Of a DNA stretch of 22,950 bases, positions 13,075-21,675 are shown in pieces. The notes beneath the pieces were generated by a model that was not told where the DNA came from, did no database searches, and saw nothing but the letters and a program-made list of their open reading frames with translations. Origin of the DNA: an uncultured Lachnospiraceae bacterium (GTDB lineage Bacteria; Bacillota; Clostridia; Lachnospirales; Lachnospiraceae). The stretch lies in contig CAJTVK010000072.1 of NCBI GenBank assembly GCA_910579645.1, positions 1 to 22,950 of the forward strand, written 5' to 3'. Both the position numbers and the translations under genes were made by a program. Within the stretch, counting starts at the first letter, position 1. Each line of letters begins with the position of its first letter.

Positions 13075-13935
13075 TCATACTAAATTTCGGATTCCGTCGC
13101 ATATTCTTCTTGCCACCGCCGGATTATTCATAGTGAAAATATGGATTCCGTCCACGCCATGGGCTATCAGTTCCACTATCTGATTGACCGCATAGGCCAT
13201 TCCCGCATCAAACAATGCCTCTTTCTGTTCCCCGTACTTATCCAATATTTTTTCGAATTTATCCGGCAGCCGGGCACCGCACATATCTACCATACGTTTT
13301 ATCTGCGCCTTGTTTGTCACCGGCATGATTCCGGCTTCCACCGGCACGTCTATGCCGGCTATCTTTAGTCTCACCAAAAAATCATAAAAATTATCATTGT
13401 CAAAAAATAATTGGGAAACCAAATGTCCCGCTCCTGCATCTACTTTCCGTTTCAGGTTCCTGATATCCGTTACCCCATCCGGTGCCTCCGTATGTACTTC
13501 CGGATAGCAGGCGCCGCTCACATGGAAATCCCCCTGTTCCTTAATGAAAGCCACCAGTTCACTGGCATACCGGAAATCATTCTTAGGCGGAATGTCCGGA
13601 TTCCTGTCGCCGCGCAGAGCAAGCACGTTCTGTAGTTCCGCTGCCTGAAGTTCCTCCAAGATTCTTTTGATTTCTTCCTTGGTGTAACTGATGCAAGTCA
13701 GATGCACCAAAGGCTCTATCCCATACTCCCGCTTTATCTTTTTAGCCAGCTCCACCGTCTTATTATTTGCGCTGCTGCCTCCTGCACCGAATGTCACGCT
13801 GATAAAATCCGGGTTTAGTTCCGCCAGCGTACCTAAAGTCGCATCTATGCTTTTCAGTTCCGCTTCCTTTTTGGGTGGGAAAATCTCAAAAGAAAGCACC
13901 GGTTTCTTTTGGGCAAACAAATTCTCGATAATCAT
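13075..13935 (-). CDS. metF: 5,10-methylenetetrahydrofolate reductase
   Basis: This 286-residue flavin enzyme reduces methylene-tetrahydrofolate to methyl-tetrahydrofolate, the methyl donor for methionine synthesis and, in acetogens, for the Wood-Ljungdahl pathway. The signature SFEIFPPK is at residues 15-22 (Glu17 matches the catalytic Glu). ALRGDRNPD contains Asp110, and VSQLFFDND is further on. Length is standard for MetF without a regulatory domain. The ATG at 13935 has AGGAAG 8 bp upstream. It is preceded by a purine-rich tandem repeat and a 65-codon gene. No methionine or acetogenesis genes flank it. Confidence 0.95.
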   Translation of the reverse strand: MIIENLFAQKKPVLSFEIFPPKKEAELKSIDATLGTLAELNPDFISVTFGAGGSSANNKTVELAKKIKREYGIEPLVHLTCISYTKEEIKRILEELQAAELQNVLALRGDRNPDIPPKNDFRYASELVAFIKEQGDFHVSGACYPEVHTEAPDGVTDIRNLKRKVDAGAGHLVSQLFFDNDNFYDFLVRLKIAGIDVPVEAGIMPVTNKAQIKRMVDMCGARLPDKFEKILDKYGEQKEALFDAGMAYAVNQIVELIAHGVDGIHIFTMNNPAVARRICDGIRNLV

Positions 13936-13957
13936 GTCATCCGCTTCCTTTCATTCC

Positions 13958-14033
13958 TTTTATTCCTTTTTCCTTTTATTCCTTTTTTTCTTTTATTCCT
14001 TTTTTTCTTTTATTCCTTTTTTCCTTTTATTCC
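13958..14033. repeat. Five tandem copies of a 16-17 bp repeat before metF
   Basis: TTTTATTCC begins at 13958, 13974, 13991, 14008 and 14025, joined by pyrimidine runs (unit about TTTTATTCCTTTTTTTC). A sixth, altered unit lies at 13951. On the transcribed strand this gives repeated GGAATAAAAG with many SD-like GGA words. The array begins at the stop codon of the 65-residue gene (14027-14029) and runs to the metF ribosome site. Confidence 0.9.
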
Positions 14034-14224
14034 AATACGTCAAACCATTCCCCTTTGGCCCATGGGCTTCCCACATCGCACCGTCCATGGTGATACTCTT
14101 TGTTTACCGTCCCGGCCTCCGCTTCCGCCGACATTTGAATTTTCATCCGGCTTGTCTCCGTCCGGGAGAAATTTTCTAAAATATTCATCACTTCCGCAAT
14201 ATCGTCTTCGCTGATTTCCTGCAT
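14027..14224 (-). CDS. Hypothetical 65-residue protein
   Basis: I do not recognise this protein with certainty. It starts with MQEISEDDIAEVMNILENF, which looks like an acidic helix. It ends with a His/Cys/Trp segment, YHHGRCDVGSPWAKGEWF, that could bind a metal or be structural. The start at 14224 has an AGG 7 bp upstream. The gene lies 43 bp after greA in the same direction, so it is probably co-transcribed with dus, greA and metF. Codon use and position are gene-like, and no other frame here competes. Confidence 0.65.
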   Translation of the reverse strand: MQEISEDDIAEVMNILENFSRTETSRMKIQMSAEAEAGTVNKEYHHGRCDVGSPWAKGEWFDVLE

Positions 14225-14267
14225 CCCATTACCTATGCCCTTTCTGCCGGCAGTGCCGCGCTCCTCA

Positions 14268-14771
14268 TTAAAAGCTTCTTATTTTATCGCTTCCGTCATC
14301 CACCGTCTTTTGGATTTTCTTCACAATGACATAATAGCTGTAATTGTCATTCACCTGTACACATACCCGGTCGCCTTCTTTATGGCCCAGCAATGCTTTC
14401 CCGATTGGCGACTCCGTGCTGACCAGTCCCTCCAAAGAATTCCCACGCATAGTCGTAACTATTTTATAGGTTTCCGTCATCCCGTCCTCCTCAAACAGCA
14501 CTTCTACCGTATTGTTTACCCCGATTTCATCCTCCTTGGACTCGTCCGAAATGATTTCCGCCGTCTTTATCATTCTCTCTAAAAAACGGATACGGCTTTC
14601 ATTCTTGTTCTTTTCCCTTTTCGCCGCATAATATTCAAAATTCTCGCTCAGGTCTCCCTGTGCCCGCGCTTCCTTTACTGCTTCCAAAGCTTCCTTACGG
14701 ACAACCAGTTTTCTATGCTCGATTTCTTCTTCCATCCGTTTTATATCATTTTCCGTCAATTGATTATGCAT
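14268..14771 (-). CDS. greA: Transcription elongation factor GreA
   Basis: GreA enters the secondary channel of RNA polymerase and helps cut backtracked RNA. The 167 residues contain the N-terminal coiled coil with the acidic tip ARAQGDLSENFEYYAAK (Asp40 and Glu43). The C-terminal FKBP-like domain has STESPIGKALLGHKEGD. The start has GGAG 6 bp upstream. It follows the tRNA-dihydrouridine synthase gene by 116 bp, a gap that holds a CCGGGAA/TTCCCGG hairpin. Confidence 0.95.
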   Translation of the reverse strand: MHNQLTENDIKRMEEEIEHRKLVVRKEALEAVKEARAQGDLSENFEYYAAKREKNKNESRIRFLERMIKTAEIISDESKEDEIGVNNTVEVLFEEDGMTETYKIVTTMRGNSLEGLVSTESPIGKALLGHKEGDRVCVQVNDNYSYYVIVKKIQKTVDDGSDKIRSF

Positions 14772-14887
14772 CTCTTACTCCGTTTCTGTGCGGCTTTTGT
14801 TTCCGGCTCCGGGAAACCCGCACCCATTCCCGGTTCCCGTAAAATTAACACCTTATGCGCAGACGGCAGGACTTCTTTTATAAAACC

Positions 14888-15850
14888 TCAATCCATATAT
14901 GATAACAGGCTTTCCACAATTTCATTATAATCCTGCAAGTTGGCTGCCTTCTTCATTTTCTTCCAGTATTTTTCATGACAGTCGGACAGATTGACCATAT
15001 ACGACCATAGTTCCTTCATTTTAAACAGCAGATTCTTATCTCCCGATAATGTTTCCTTATACTCCGTATATAAACGGTTATGAAATGCCCTGAGCGTCTC
15101 CTTATCCACCCTGCCGCCGGCAGGCCAAGGATTCCCCGATTCTTCCCATTCCTTAATTTCCTGCACAAAAGCCGGGTTTGCCAACAGCCCTCTTCCCAGC
15201 ATTATCTTCTCCACTGCCGGAAACTCTTTCCGAAATTCCCTATAATCCTGTAAAGTAAAGATATCGCCGTTATAACAGACAGGATTCCTGCTTTTTACTG
15301 CTGCTTCTGAAAAACTCTTCCGATTAGGCCTATTCTTATAGAAATCTTTTTGCACTCTTGGATGAATCACCAGTTCCGATATCGGATATCGGTTAAAAAT
15401 CTCCAAAATCGGATAAAACTCCTCCGGCGAAGCTATGCCGATTCTGGTTTTTACCGATATTTTTACTTCCGTTTCCGAAAAAACCTGTTCGAAAAATGCA
15501 TCCAGTGCCTTTAAATCCGCAAGGAATCCTGCCCCCTTCCCTTTTGATACCACTGTGCCGGAAGGACATCCCAGATTCAGGTTAACCTCCCGATACCCGT
15601 AATCTTCCTTTAACTCCTTTGCCGCACGTATAAAATGTTCCGGCTTATTTGTCAAAATCTGCGGCACAATAGGTATCCCCCTGTTGTTCTCCGGCAAAAT
15701 GTCCTTCCTGTCCTTCGGGTTCAGTGCCCGGTTCTGATTCGGCGAGAGAAAAGGGGTGAAATATTTATCTATGCCCGGGAAAAAACGGTGATGGGCATTT
15801 CGGTAAATATATCCGGTAATCCCTTCCATAGGCGCAAAATAGAATTCCAT
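14888..15850 (-). CDS. tRNA-dihydrouridine synthase
   Basis: This 320-residue FMN enzyme reduces specific uridines in tRNA to dihydrouridine. It begins with the family start FAPMEGITGYIYR. The active-site Cys95 is in NLNLGCPSGTV. CYNGDIFT and LGRGLLANP form the FMN phosphate site, and IHPRVQKDFY is in the tRNA-binding part. Which Dus subfamily it belongs to is not clear. The ATG at 15850 has GGAG 6 bp upstream; 46 upstream codons cover the promoter and a terminator and are rejected. It is the first gene of the dus-greA-small gene-metF run. Confidence 0.92.
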   Translation of the reverse strand: MEFYFAPMEGITGYIYRNAHHRFFPGIDKYFTPFLSPNQNRALNPKDRKDILPENNRGIPIVPQILTNKPEHFIRAAKELKEDYGYREVNLNLGCPSGTVVSKGKGAGFLADLKALDAFFEQVFSETEVKISVKTRIGIASPEEFYPILEIFNRYPISELVIHPRVQKDFYKNRPNRKSFSEAAVKSRNPVCYNGDIFTLQDYREFRKEFPAVEKIMLGRGLLANPAFVQEIKEWEESGNPWPAGGRVDKETLRAFHNRLYTEYKETLSGDKNLLFKMKELWSYMVNLSDCHEKYWKKMKKAANLQDYNEIVESLLSYMD

Positions 15851-15880
15851 CTCTGTCTCCTTCCTATTATCCTGAAAGCT

Positions 15881-15909
15881 ATTATAACCTAAATATCCCG
15901 AAATGTTAA
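15881..15909 (-). promoter_or_regulatory. Promoter of the dus-greA operon
   Basis: On the minus strand TTAACA (15904-15909) and TATAAT (15881-15886) are separated by 17 bp, about 30 bp before the dus start codon. It lies right after the terminator of the ABC permease gene. Confidence 0.7.
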
Positions 15910-15917
15910 TAGGCCGG

Positions 15918-15945
15918 AAAAACTCCGCAGGAAAACCTGCGGAGT
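15918..15945 (-). terminator. Terminator of the ABC transporter operon
   Basis: The minus strand has ACTCCGCAGG-TTTT-CCTGCGGAGT followed by TTTT, a perfect 10-bp stem. It lies about 55 bp after the permease stop codon and before the dus promoter. Confidence 0.9.
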
Positions 15946-16000
15946 CCATACCCTTGAATCTATACAACGCCATTAACTTAAGCAGCATTTGGATGATAAC

Positions 16001-18562
16001 TTAATCCGCCGCCCTTAGCCTCTCCACAATACTCTGCTTCTCCAAATTCCTGAAACAGACAGAAGGAATGGCAATTGCAAAAATTATTAAAATCGGTGTG
16101 CAGATTACCAACGGCATAAGCGTGAAATGGAATGTGGCTGTCCATTCACCTGACACCATCATCCGAATACCAACGGCTACGGCCAATGTTCCCAAAAGAT
16201 AGGACGCAAGCAGGGTACTTCCCGCATAATACATTCCCTCGCATGTCAGCATATTCCGAAGCTGGCGTTTCGTCATGCCGACGCTCTGTATTATGGCAAA
16301 TTCTTTCTGCCGGGAAACAATTGCCGTTACCATTGAATTGACAAAGTTCAAAATGCCGACAAACGCAATGATAAGGCTGATAGCAAATCCCATCACGGTA
16401 TTCGCTCTTGTCTGCTCCTGATAATGGCGGATCAGCGTAGACTTCGATGTGAAATTCAGGCTCTTGTCAGCATTGTTCCGATAGTCCGTCAGCATTTTCT
16501 CAGCCTGCGGCTGATATTCCTCTGCCACATCGAAAAACAGTTTCCGCAGCGTATTGTCCGGATACATTTCACGGAAAGTATCTGCCGGCAGATAAAAAGA
16601 CAGGAAATCCGCCGTACTGCTGTTCACTCCCTCGGTAATGGCCGCTATATCCGCCACAATCGCCATAACCTCGTATTGCCGTCCATTCAAAGTCACCATA
16701 TCGCCAATAGCGTAGGTGGGCTGGATTTCCTTTTCGCCGTCTTCGGCGCCGGAAGCCGCTTCCATCACCACATAACCCCCGGACAGGAATTTATCCTTAT
16801 CAAAAGTGCCATCCAATATCCGGCCATCCTGTGCGAAGGTGTTCAGTATCAAGCCGTCAATTCCATACAGAATGGAAACGCACTCCCCACTGCCGATCAT
16901 GTCATGGTAGGCTTCGGCCAGCCCTGCGTCCGTCGCCTCAATATAGGTCAGTCTGTTATTGGCGTTATAGTAGGTCTGGATGTTTTCAAGGGCAGTGGCT
17001 CCGATTTCATGGGTAATTACCTGCGAATACAAGCGTCCCGTGGCTTCCAGCCCGGAAAGCCCCTCCATGTTCTGTACCAACTCCGGAGTAATGGTCCTGC
17101 CGTAGGGATTATAAGTTCCAAAGGCGGAAGAAATAGAACTGTCCTCCACTTCAAAATCACTGATTACTGTCTGGCTCATATATTTATCAATATCAAAACT
17201 GGCATTTTTCGCATAGACGCAGGACAGCAAAACCAGCCCTAGCGTCAAAGAACAGATTACGGTGGCAGTGCGCTTTTTGTTCCGCCCCAAATTGGCCAGC
17301 GCCATTTTCGGTACGCTTGCGCCGCCGGTGCTTTTCTTGATTTTCCGCTTGCTGTCCGTTCCCGTATCTGTGTAGCGCAACGCTTCCATAGGGGAAACCT
17401 TTCCTGCAATTTTCGCGGGCTTCCTGCAGGAAATCAATACCGTCACATAAGCAAACAAGGCAGAACCTATGAAGATATACGGATGAACCGCTGTTTTTGC
17501 TTTCCCCGCTGTCCCGGTAATCATTACCGGTACCAGAACAGCGCCCAAAAGATACCCGATGAAGAGTCCGGCAGGAATGCCGACCAGCGACAGGCGGCCT
17601 GCCTGCCCGTAGAGCATTTTCTTTATCTGCTTTTTGGAAGCCCCCAAAGTTTTCAGCCTGCCGTAAAAGCGTATATCACCGGCGACGGAAATCTGAAAAA
17701 TATTGTAGATAATCAAATACCCACTGGCAAATACCAGCACCATGCAGATTGCCATAGGCAGAATTTCACGGATGATGTTCTGGTTCATGGTCGTGTCATA
17801 GGCCATGTTGGGGGAAAGAGTCCCTTCAGGAAGCCCAATATCCGTCAAAATCTGTTCCGCTGCCTGTTCCGGATTTTTGTCACTGTAAAGGTTCAGGTGG
17901 AGCATGCCCGTTCCAAAGACCTGACCGCCTGTAAGCTGTGCCGCTTGGTCTACGCCTGCACATTCAGCCCGGATAAAGGCATCTGACACCCACGCCATAC
18001 TTGCCATTGCAGCGGAATTCCCCTCCCAATAACCGGAGAGGCAAAAAACACTGGTTGTATATTCACCGCTGTCCAAATCCCTGCGCCACCGAAGCGTGAT
18101 TTCCTGTCCCAATTCATAGGAGAGCCCCATCTTGTCAAGGGTAAGAGTGTCCAAAGCAATTTCATTTTTCTGCGTTGGCATGCTTCCCTCCATAGGATAG
18201 GAAAAACAGGAACGGGCATAGTTCTCATCGGCATAGCGGATTTCCACCTGCCGGCCGGCCAGTTCTTCGTTCTCCGCAATGCCGATTACAATACTTTTTC
18301 CGAAGTCCCGGACAGCTTCATGGGCGGTCAGTTTCGCCATTTCTTCATCAGTCAGGGAGCCGGAACTTAAATGACTGTCATACCCGGCCTGCTGAAAATT
18401 CATATCCCGCAAATTCGTTGCCATGCTCTGTGACAGGACAAAGAGGGACGTAAACATAACGGTAGTCAGGATAATGGCAAAGACGGCGACAAGATTTCGT
18501 GTCTTATTCACCTTTAAGCTGCGGTTTGTCAATGTGCGTATCATTGTTTTTTTCTCATTCAT
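16001..18562 (-). CDS. ABC transporter permease, FtsX/MacB-like, two FtsX modules
   Basis: This 853-residue membrane protein has two similar halves. A membrane helix at about 24-46 is followed by an extracellular domain to about 265 and three helices (about 268-290, 320-348, 362-380). A second leading helix (about 431-451) is followed by an extracellular domain to about 715 and three final helices (about 720-745, 778-802, 812-838). Each half has the FtsX-type signature near its helices (FYGRLKTLGASKKQIKKML and FAIIQSVGMTKRQLRNML). Such permeases export lipids or peptides, or act in resistance and sensing. The substrate is unknown. The gene begins 12 bp after the ATPase gene, so the two form one transporter. 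The ribosome site (GGCGGTGAT) is moderate. Confidence 0.88.
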   Translation of the reverse strand: MNEKKTMIRTLTNRSLKVNKTRNLVAVFAIILTTVMFTSLFVLSQSMATNLRDMNFQQAGYDSHLSSGSLTDEEMAKLTAHEAVRDFGKSIVIGIAENEELAGRQVEIRYADENYARSCFSYPMEGSMPTQKNEIALDTLTLDKMGLSYELGQEITLRWRRDLDSGEYTTSVFCLSGYWEGNSAAMASMAWVSDAFIRAECAGVDQAAQLTGGQVFGTGMLHLNLYSDKNPEQAAEQILTDIGLPEGTLSPNMAYDTTMNQNIIREILPMAICMVLVFASGYLIIYNIFQISVAGDIRFYGRLKTLGASKKQIKKMLYGQAGRLSLVGIPAGLFIGYLLGAVLVPVMITGTAGKAKTAVHPYIFIGSALFAYVTVLISCRKPAKIAGKVSPMEALRYTDTGTDSKRKIKKSTGGASVPKMALANLGRNKKRTATVICSLTLGLVLLSCVYAKNASFDIDKYMSQTVISDFEVEDSSISSAFGTYNPYGRTITPELVQNMEGLSGLEATGRLYSQVITHEIGATALENIQTYYNANNRLTYIEATDAGLAEAYHDMIGSGECVSILYGIDGLILNTFAQDGRILDGTFDKDKFLSGGYVVMEAASGAEDGEKEIQPTYAIGDMVTLNGRQYEVMAIVADIAAITEGVNSSTADFLSFYLPADTFREMYPDNTLRKLFFDVAEEYQPQAEKMLTDYRNNADKSLNFTSKSTLIRHYQEQTRANTVMGFAISLIIAFVGILNFVNSMVTAIVSRQKEFAIIQSVGMTKRQLRNMLTCEGMYYAGSTLLASYLLGTLAVAVGIRMMVSGEWTATFHFTLMPLVICTPILIIFAIAIPSVCFRNLEKQSIVERLRAAD

Positions 18563-18574
18563 GGTATCACCGCC

Positions 18575-19240
18575 TTATCCTGCAATCCGTCCATCCTCAA
18601 TGCGGATAGTACGGTCTGCCTGCTCTGCAATCTCCGGGTTATGGGTAATCATCACAATGGTCTGACGGAATTTCCTGCCGGTTACTTTCAGAAGTTCAAT
18701 CACTTCCTCGCCGGTCTTGCTGTCCAGATTGCCGGTGGGCTCATCGGCAAGGATGATTGCCGGTTTACTGGCTAACGCCCTCGCAATGGCTACCCGCTGC
18801 TGCTGTCCGCCGGAAAGCGTGTTCGGCATATTCCAGAGTTTTTTCCCCAGTCCCAGCAAATCGACTATCTCCTGAATAAATGCCTGATCGGGCTTCTTCC
18901 CGTCAAGCTGAATGGGCATGACAATGTTTTCATACACATTCAAGACGGGAACCAGATTGTAATTCTGGAAGATGAAGCCGATACACTGGCGGCGAAACAC
19001 CGTCAAATCCTCGTCTTTCAGCTTCCCCAGTTCAAATTTATCCACCCGGACACTGCCGGAGGTAGGGCGGTCCAACCCTCCCAGCATATTGAGCAGCGTG
19101 GATTTTCCGCTGCCGGAGGTACCTATAATGGCCACAAACTCCCCCTGTTCAATGGAAATGCTCACATCATCCAGTGCCTTTACAATGTTCGGCTCATCGC
19201 CGTACAGTTTCGTCAAATGAGCGGTGCTTAAAATACTCAT
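18575..19240 (-). CDS. ABC transporter ATP-binding protein, MacB/LolD type
   Basis: This 221-residue ATPase drives the adjacent permease. Walker A GTSGSGKS lies at residues 40-47, the Q-loop at Gln92, the signature LSGGQQQR at 142-149, Walker B IILADE at 162-167 and the switch His200. The sequence is typical of the MacB/LolD/SalX group that pairs with FtsX-like permeases. The ATG at 19240 has GGAGG 8 bp upstream; the 40 upstream codons are promoter DNA. The promoter (19290-19317) is preceded by a LytTR-type direct repeat, which links expression to the regulator-kinase pair encoded just upstream. Confidence 0.95.
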   Translation of the reverse strand: MSILSTAHLTKLYGDEPNIVKALDDVSISIEQGEFVAIIGTSGSGKSTLLNMLGGLDRPTSGSVRVDKFELGKLKDEDLTVFRRQCIGFIFQNYNLVPVLNVYENIVMPIQLDGKKPDQAFIQEIVDLLGLGKKLWNMPNTLSGGQQQRVAIARALASKPAIILADEPTGNLDSKTGEEVIELLKVTGRKFRQTIVMITHNPEIAEQADRTIRIEDGRIAG

Positions 19241-19289
19241 AGTTTTTTCCTCCGTTTCCTTGCATTTCGTTCCTGCCGGAACTAAGCCC

Positions 19290-19317
19290 ATTATATCGGC
19301 TCTGAAAAAAGAGGCAA
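19290..19317 (-). promoter_or_regulatory. Promoter of the ABC transporter genes
   Basis: The minus strand shows TTGCCT (19312-19317), a 16-bp spacer and TATAAT (19290-19295). The -35 is weak and the spacing short, which fits a promoter needing an activator. Confidence 0.6.
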
Positions 19318-19332
19318 CAAAGAATGCGTAAA

Positions 19333-19360
19333 CTAACATCCACAAAGTAAAATCTAACAT
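19333..19360 (-). promoter_or_regulatory. Candidate LytTR-regulator binding site
   Basis: ATGTTAG occurs twice in direct orientation on the minus strand, at 19354-19360 and 19333-19339. The period is exactly 21 bp, with similar TTTAC tails. Pairs of direct repeats two helical turns apart, with a GTTA core, are the known form of AgrA/VirR-type sites. The nearer box is 15 bp upstream of the ABC -35, a suitable place for activation. A LytTR regulator is encoded at 20765-21475. Confidence 0.55.
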
Positions 19361-19376
19361 GATGAAACAACGGAAA

Positions 19377-19435
19377 GAGACATCTTCCCCTACTCGCCGC
19401 GCGTCCTGTGCGCCGTGTCAGCGGCATATCGCAAC
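19377..19435. repeat. Dispersed hairpin repeat, copy 2
   Basis: This stretch aligns with 3967-4038 in the same orientation. Shared words are ACTCGCCG, GTGCGCCG and TCAGCGGCATATC. The GCCG/CGGC stem is kept although the loop bases differ. It sits between the sensor-kinase gene and the LytTR site of the ABC promoter. Confidence 0.65.
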
Positions 19436-19437
19436 AA

Positions 19438-19458
19438 CGCTGCTCTTGTGAAGCAGCG
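19438..19458 (-). terminator. Possible weak terminator after the sensor-kinase gene
   Basis: CGCTGCT (19438-19444) and AGCAGCG (19452-19458) form a 7-bp stem with a 7-base loop, 24 bp after the kinase stop. The following T run is poor (TTGTTG), so it may only attenuate. Confidence 0.4.
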
Positions 19459-19481
19459 CCATAAAAATCAACAGTATGATA

Positions 19482-20768
19482 TTACGGAACGGGCACAATA
19501 ATTTTCAGCGTGAACTTGCCGTCCTCTGATTTTATGCTGCACTGTCCGCCGTATTTCCCGGCGGCATATTTGATATTGGGAAGTCCGAAACCGTGAAGAA
19601 AGCGGTCTGTTTTTGTAGTTTCCGGCTTGGCCGCAGTTCCCGGCAGGACATTATTTTCAATCGTGATAAGCAGCATATCCCGCACGCGCTCAGCCTTTAC
19701 AGTAATCAGCCGTTTGTCCTCCGGCAGCTTTTCGCTGGCTTCTATCGCATTATCAAGGGCATTTCCAAAAATCGTGCTTATATCCAATGGCTCCAAAAAA
19801 GAACCTGATTCCAAAGATATAACCGCATTGAAATCTATCTTTTTTTCCTGTGCCGTCTTCGCCTTGTCCCGAATGATAATATCCAAAAATTCATTTCCCG
19901 TGCTATGATAGTTCTCGTATTCCTGAATCTGTTCTTTTAACCCTTGAATAGAATCCTGAACCTCCTGACCGTTTCCTGCCTGCGCCTGTAATAATAGCAG
20001 GTGGTTTTTCATGTCATGGTAGATACTGCGCACCCGTTCCTCATCCCTGATCCGGTCTTTATAATAGCCCTGCTGCATTTCCAATTCCTGTGCATGATAG
20101 GCCGTTTGTATTGACTCGCAAATATAAGATGCCAGATACATACACCCAAAGCTGGAAAAAATGGACGCTAAGCAAATGGGGTATACGATAGCGGTATCTT
20201 CCGGCATAAAATAAATAATCGTAAAGATGGCCACAAAAGATGCCAGCATCAGCATATCAACAATCAGCCACATCCGTATATTCAGGCGGGATGTTATTTT
20301 GGACAAAAACTTTCGCAGAATCAGCCATGCGCCTGTCCAAAAGAGCAATCGCAAGAATAATGAAATAGTATGTATCACCGTACTGATCAGCATTAATTGG
20401 GGTGATTGAAGCGTTTCTTTATAGGTTGCCCGAGTTACAGAAAAAAACAGCCGCCCGCCAATATCCGTCATCAAGTAATTGATAGCAATCAAAGCGGGAT
20501 AAAATACCAGCAAAACCGATACTTTTTCCATTAGCGTTCCACCATAAAAAACAAGAATATAGGCCAAAAAAAATGCCATTGCGCCTAGAAGGCTTTCCAA
20601 ATCATTAGAATAAATAATGCAGTCCGCCAAATAGCCGCACACAAGAAATGCCAATACTTTTATAAACCACTTTCCCCGAAGCGGAAGAAAGGTTTTAATA
20701 ATCCAGAAAAATAAAAAAGAATATCCCCATGCAAACAGAAAAGAAAGCATTTCCATAAATCGTATCAT
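19482..20768 (-). CDS. GHKL-type sensor histidine kinase (AgrC/VirS-like)
   Basis: This 428-residue membrane kinase has about six hydrophobic helices in residues 1-215, a coiled linker, and a cytoplasmic kinase domain. The phospho-acceptor is His251 in IYHDMKNHLLLL. The ATP-binding N box is IFGNALDNAIEAS (Asn336, Asn340), and a late G box HGFGLPNI is present. This is the 10-family layout of AgrC, ComD and VirS, which usually sense peptides. The ATG at 20768 overlaps the regulator's stop as ATGA and has GGGGGG upstream, so translation is coupled. No signal-peptide gene (AgrD) was found. The downstream ABC transporter may export or sense the same ligand. Confidence 0.9.
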   Translation of the reverse strand: MIRFMEMLSFLFAWGYSFLFFWIIKTFLPLRGKWFIKVLAFLVCGYLADCIIYSNDLESLLGAMAFFLAYILVFYGGTLMEKVSVLLVFYPALIAINYLMTDIGGRLFFSVTRATYKETLQSPQLMLISTVIHTISLFLRLLFWTGAWLILRKFLSKITSRLNIRMWLIVDMLMLASFVAIFTIIYFMPEDTAIVYPICLASIFSSFGCMYLASYICESIQTAYHAQELEMQQGYYKDRIRDEERVRSIYHDMKNHLLLLQAQAGNGQEVQDSIQGLKEQIQEYENYHSTGNEFLDIIIRDKAKTAQEKKIDFNAVISLESGSFLEPLDISTIFGNALDNAIEASEKLPEDKRLITVKAERVRDMLLITIENNVLPGTAAKPETTKTDRFLHGFGLPNIKYAAGKYGGQCSIKSEDGKFTLKIIVPVP

Positions 20769-21475
20769 ATAAAATCCCCCCAATAATCAGCCAGCCGTTC
20801 CATAAACTCTTTTCGTTTCGGCTGACTGACGGGAATTTTTTCACCCGTAATCAGTTCAATATCCAGCTTCTTAATGCCTTTCACATAGAACAGGTTGACA
20901 ATATAACTGGTATGGCAGCGGACAAATCCTTTGTCCTGTAACTCCTTCTCCATTTCTTTCATGCTCTTGTAACAGATAATATTTTCCTGCTCGGTATGCA
21001 GCAGCAGCTTGCGGTTAAAGGTTTCTATATGACTGATAGATTTCAGGGCAACTTTGTATTTTCCGGTGTCGTTGGTGATTACCAAAGCAAAGGTGTCATC
21101 CTTACGGTGCTTTTTCAGCCACCCCTCCATCTCTGATTTCAGCCGGACGTATTTCAACGGCTTTATGATGTAATTGGTCGCCTGATATTTATAGCCCTCT
21201 AACGCATACTGCGTCAGCGTAGTTAAAAAAATAATGCCGACCTTTTCATCCATCTTGCGGATACGCTCGGCGGCCCGCAAACCATTTACCAGCCGCATTT
21301 GAATGTCCAGGAAAATCAGGTCTATGGTGGTATCGTATTTTTCAATCAGCTCCATGCCGTCATAATAGACGGTTACTTTGATTTCTTCGCCCGTCTCTGC
21401 GGCAAATTGATGCAGCAATCCATTCAAGTGTGCAACGAAATCTTTTTCATCGTCGCAAATCGCTATATGCAGCAT
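20765..21475 (-). CDS. LytTR-family response regulator (AgrA/VirR-like)
   Basis: This 236-residue regulator has a receiver domain (residues 1-120) with the acidic pair in AICDDE, the phospho-acceptor Asp57 in LIFLDIQM and Lys in IIKPLK. The C-terminal LytTR DNA-binding domain (about 140-232) contains FVRCHTSYIVNLFYVKGIKK. The ATG at 21475 has AGAGGTG about 9 bp upstream; a GTG 12 bp further up lies within that site and is rejected. It is the first gene of the regulator-kinase unit. It probably binds the direct repeat at 19333-19360 and activates the ABC genes. Confidence 0.93.
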   Translation of the reverse strand: MLHIAICDDEKDFVAHLNGLLHQFAAETGEEIKVTVYYDGMELIEKYDTTIDLIFLDIQMRLVNGLRAAERIRKMDEKVGIIFLTTLTQYALEGYKYQATNYIIKPLKYVRLKSEMEGWLKKHRKDDTFALVITNDTGKYKVALKSISHIETFNRKLLLHTEQENIICYKSMKEMEKELQDKGFVRCHTSYIVNLFYVKGIKKLDIELITGEKIPVSQPKRKEFMERLADYWGDFI

Positions 21476-21675
21476 TGTTTTCCACACCTCTTAACCGCCG
21501 GTGAGCCGGCTTTTCCGCCTCTTTCGGCATCAGCCGGGCACCGGCCATTTTTACAGTGCCGAGGATACGGCCGGCAACGCAATAATCATTGACTTGACGA
21601 GGCGAAACGCCCTATTTCACGCCCGTTTCTTTCAGCGTCATATACTCCGTCTTTGCACCTTCGGCAATAGTCTTT

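Noticed and set aside
13936..14026. SAM or T-box riboswitch before metF
   Set aside because: The gap is filled by a purine-rich tandem repeat and shows none of the conserved stems or the T-box sequence.
19377..19435. Remnant of a group II intron end
   Set aside because: CCCCTACTCG resembles the intron 3' end at 6244-6257, but the match is only about 10 bases and no domain V is present in either repeat copy.
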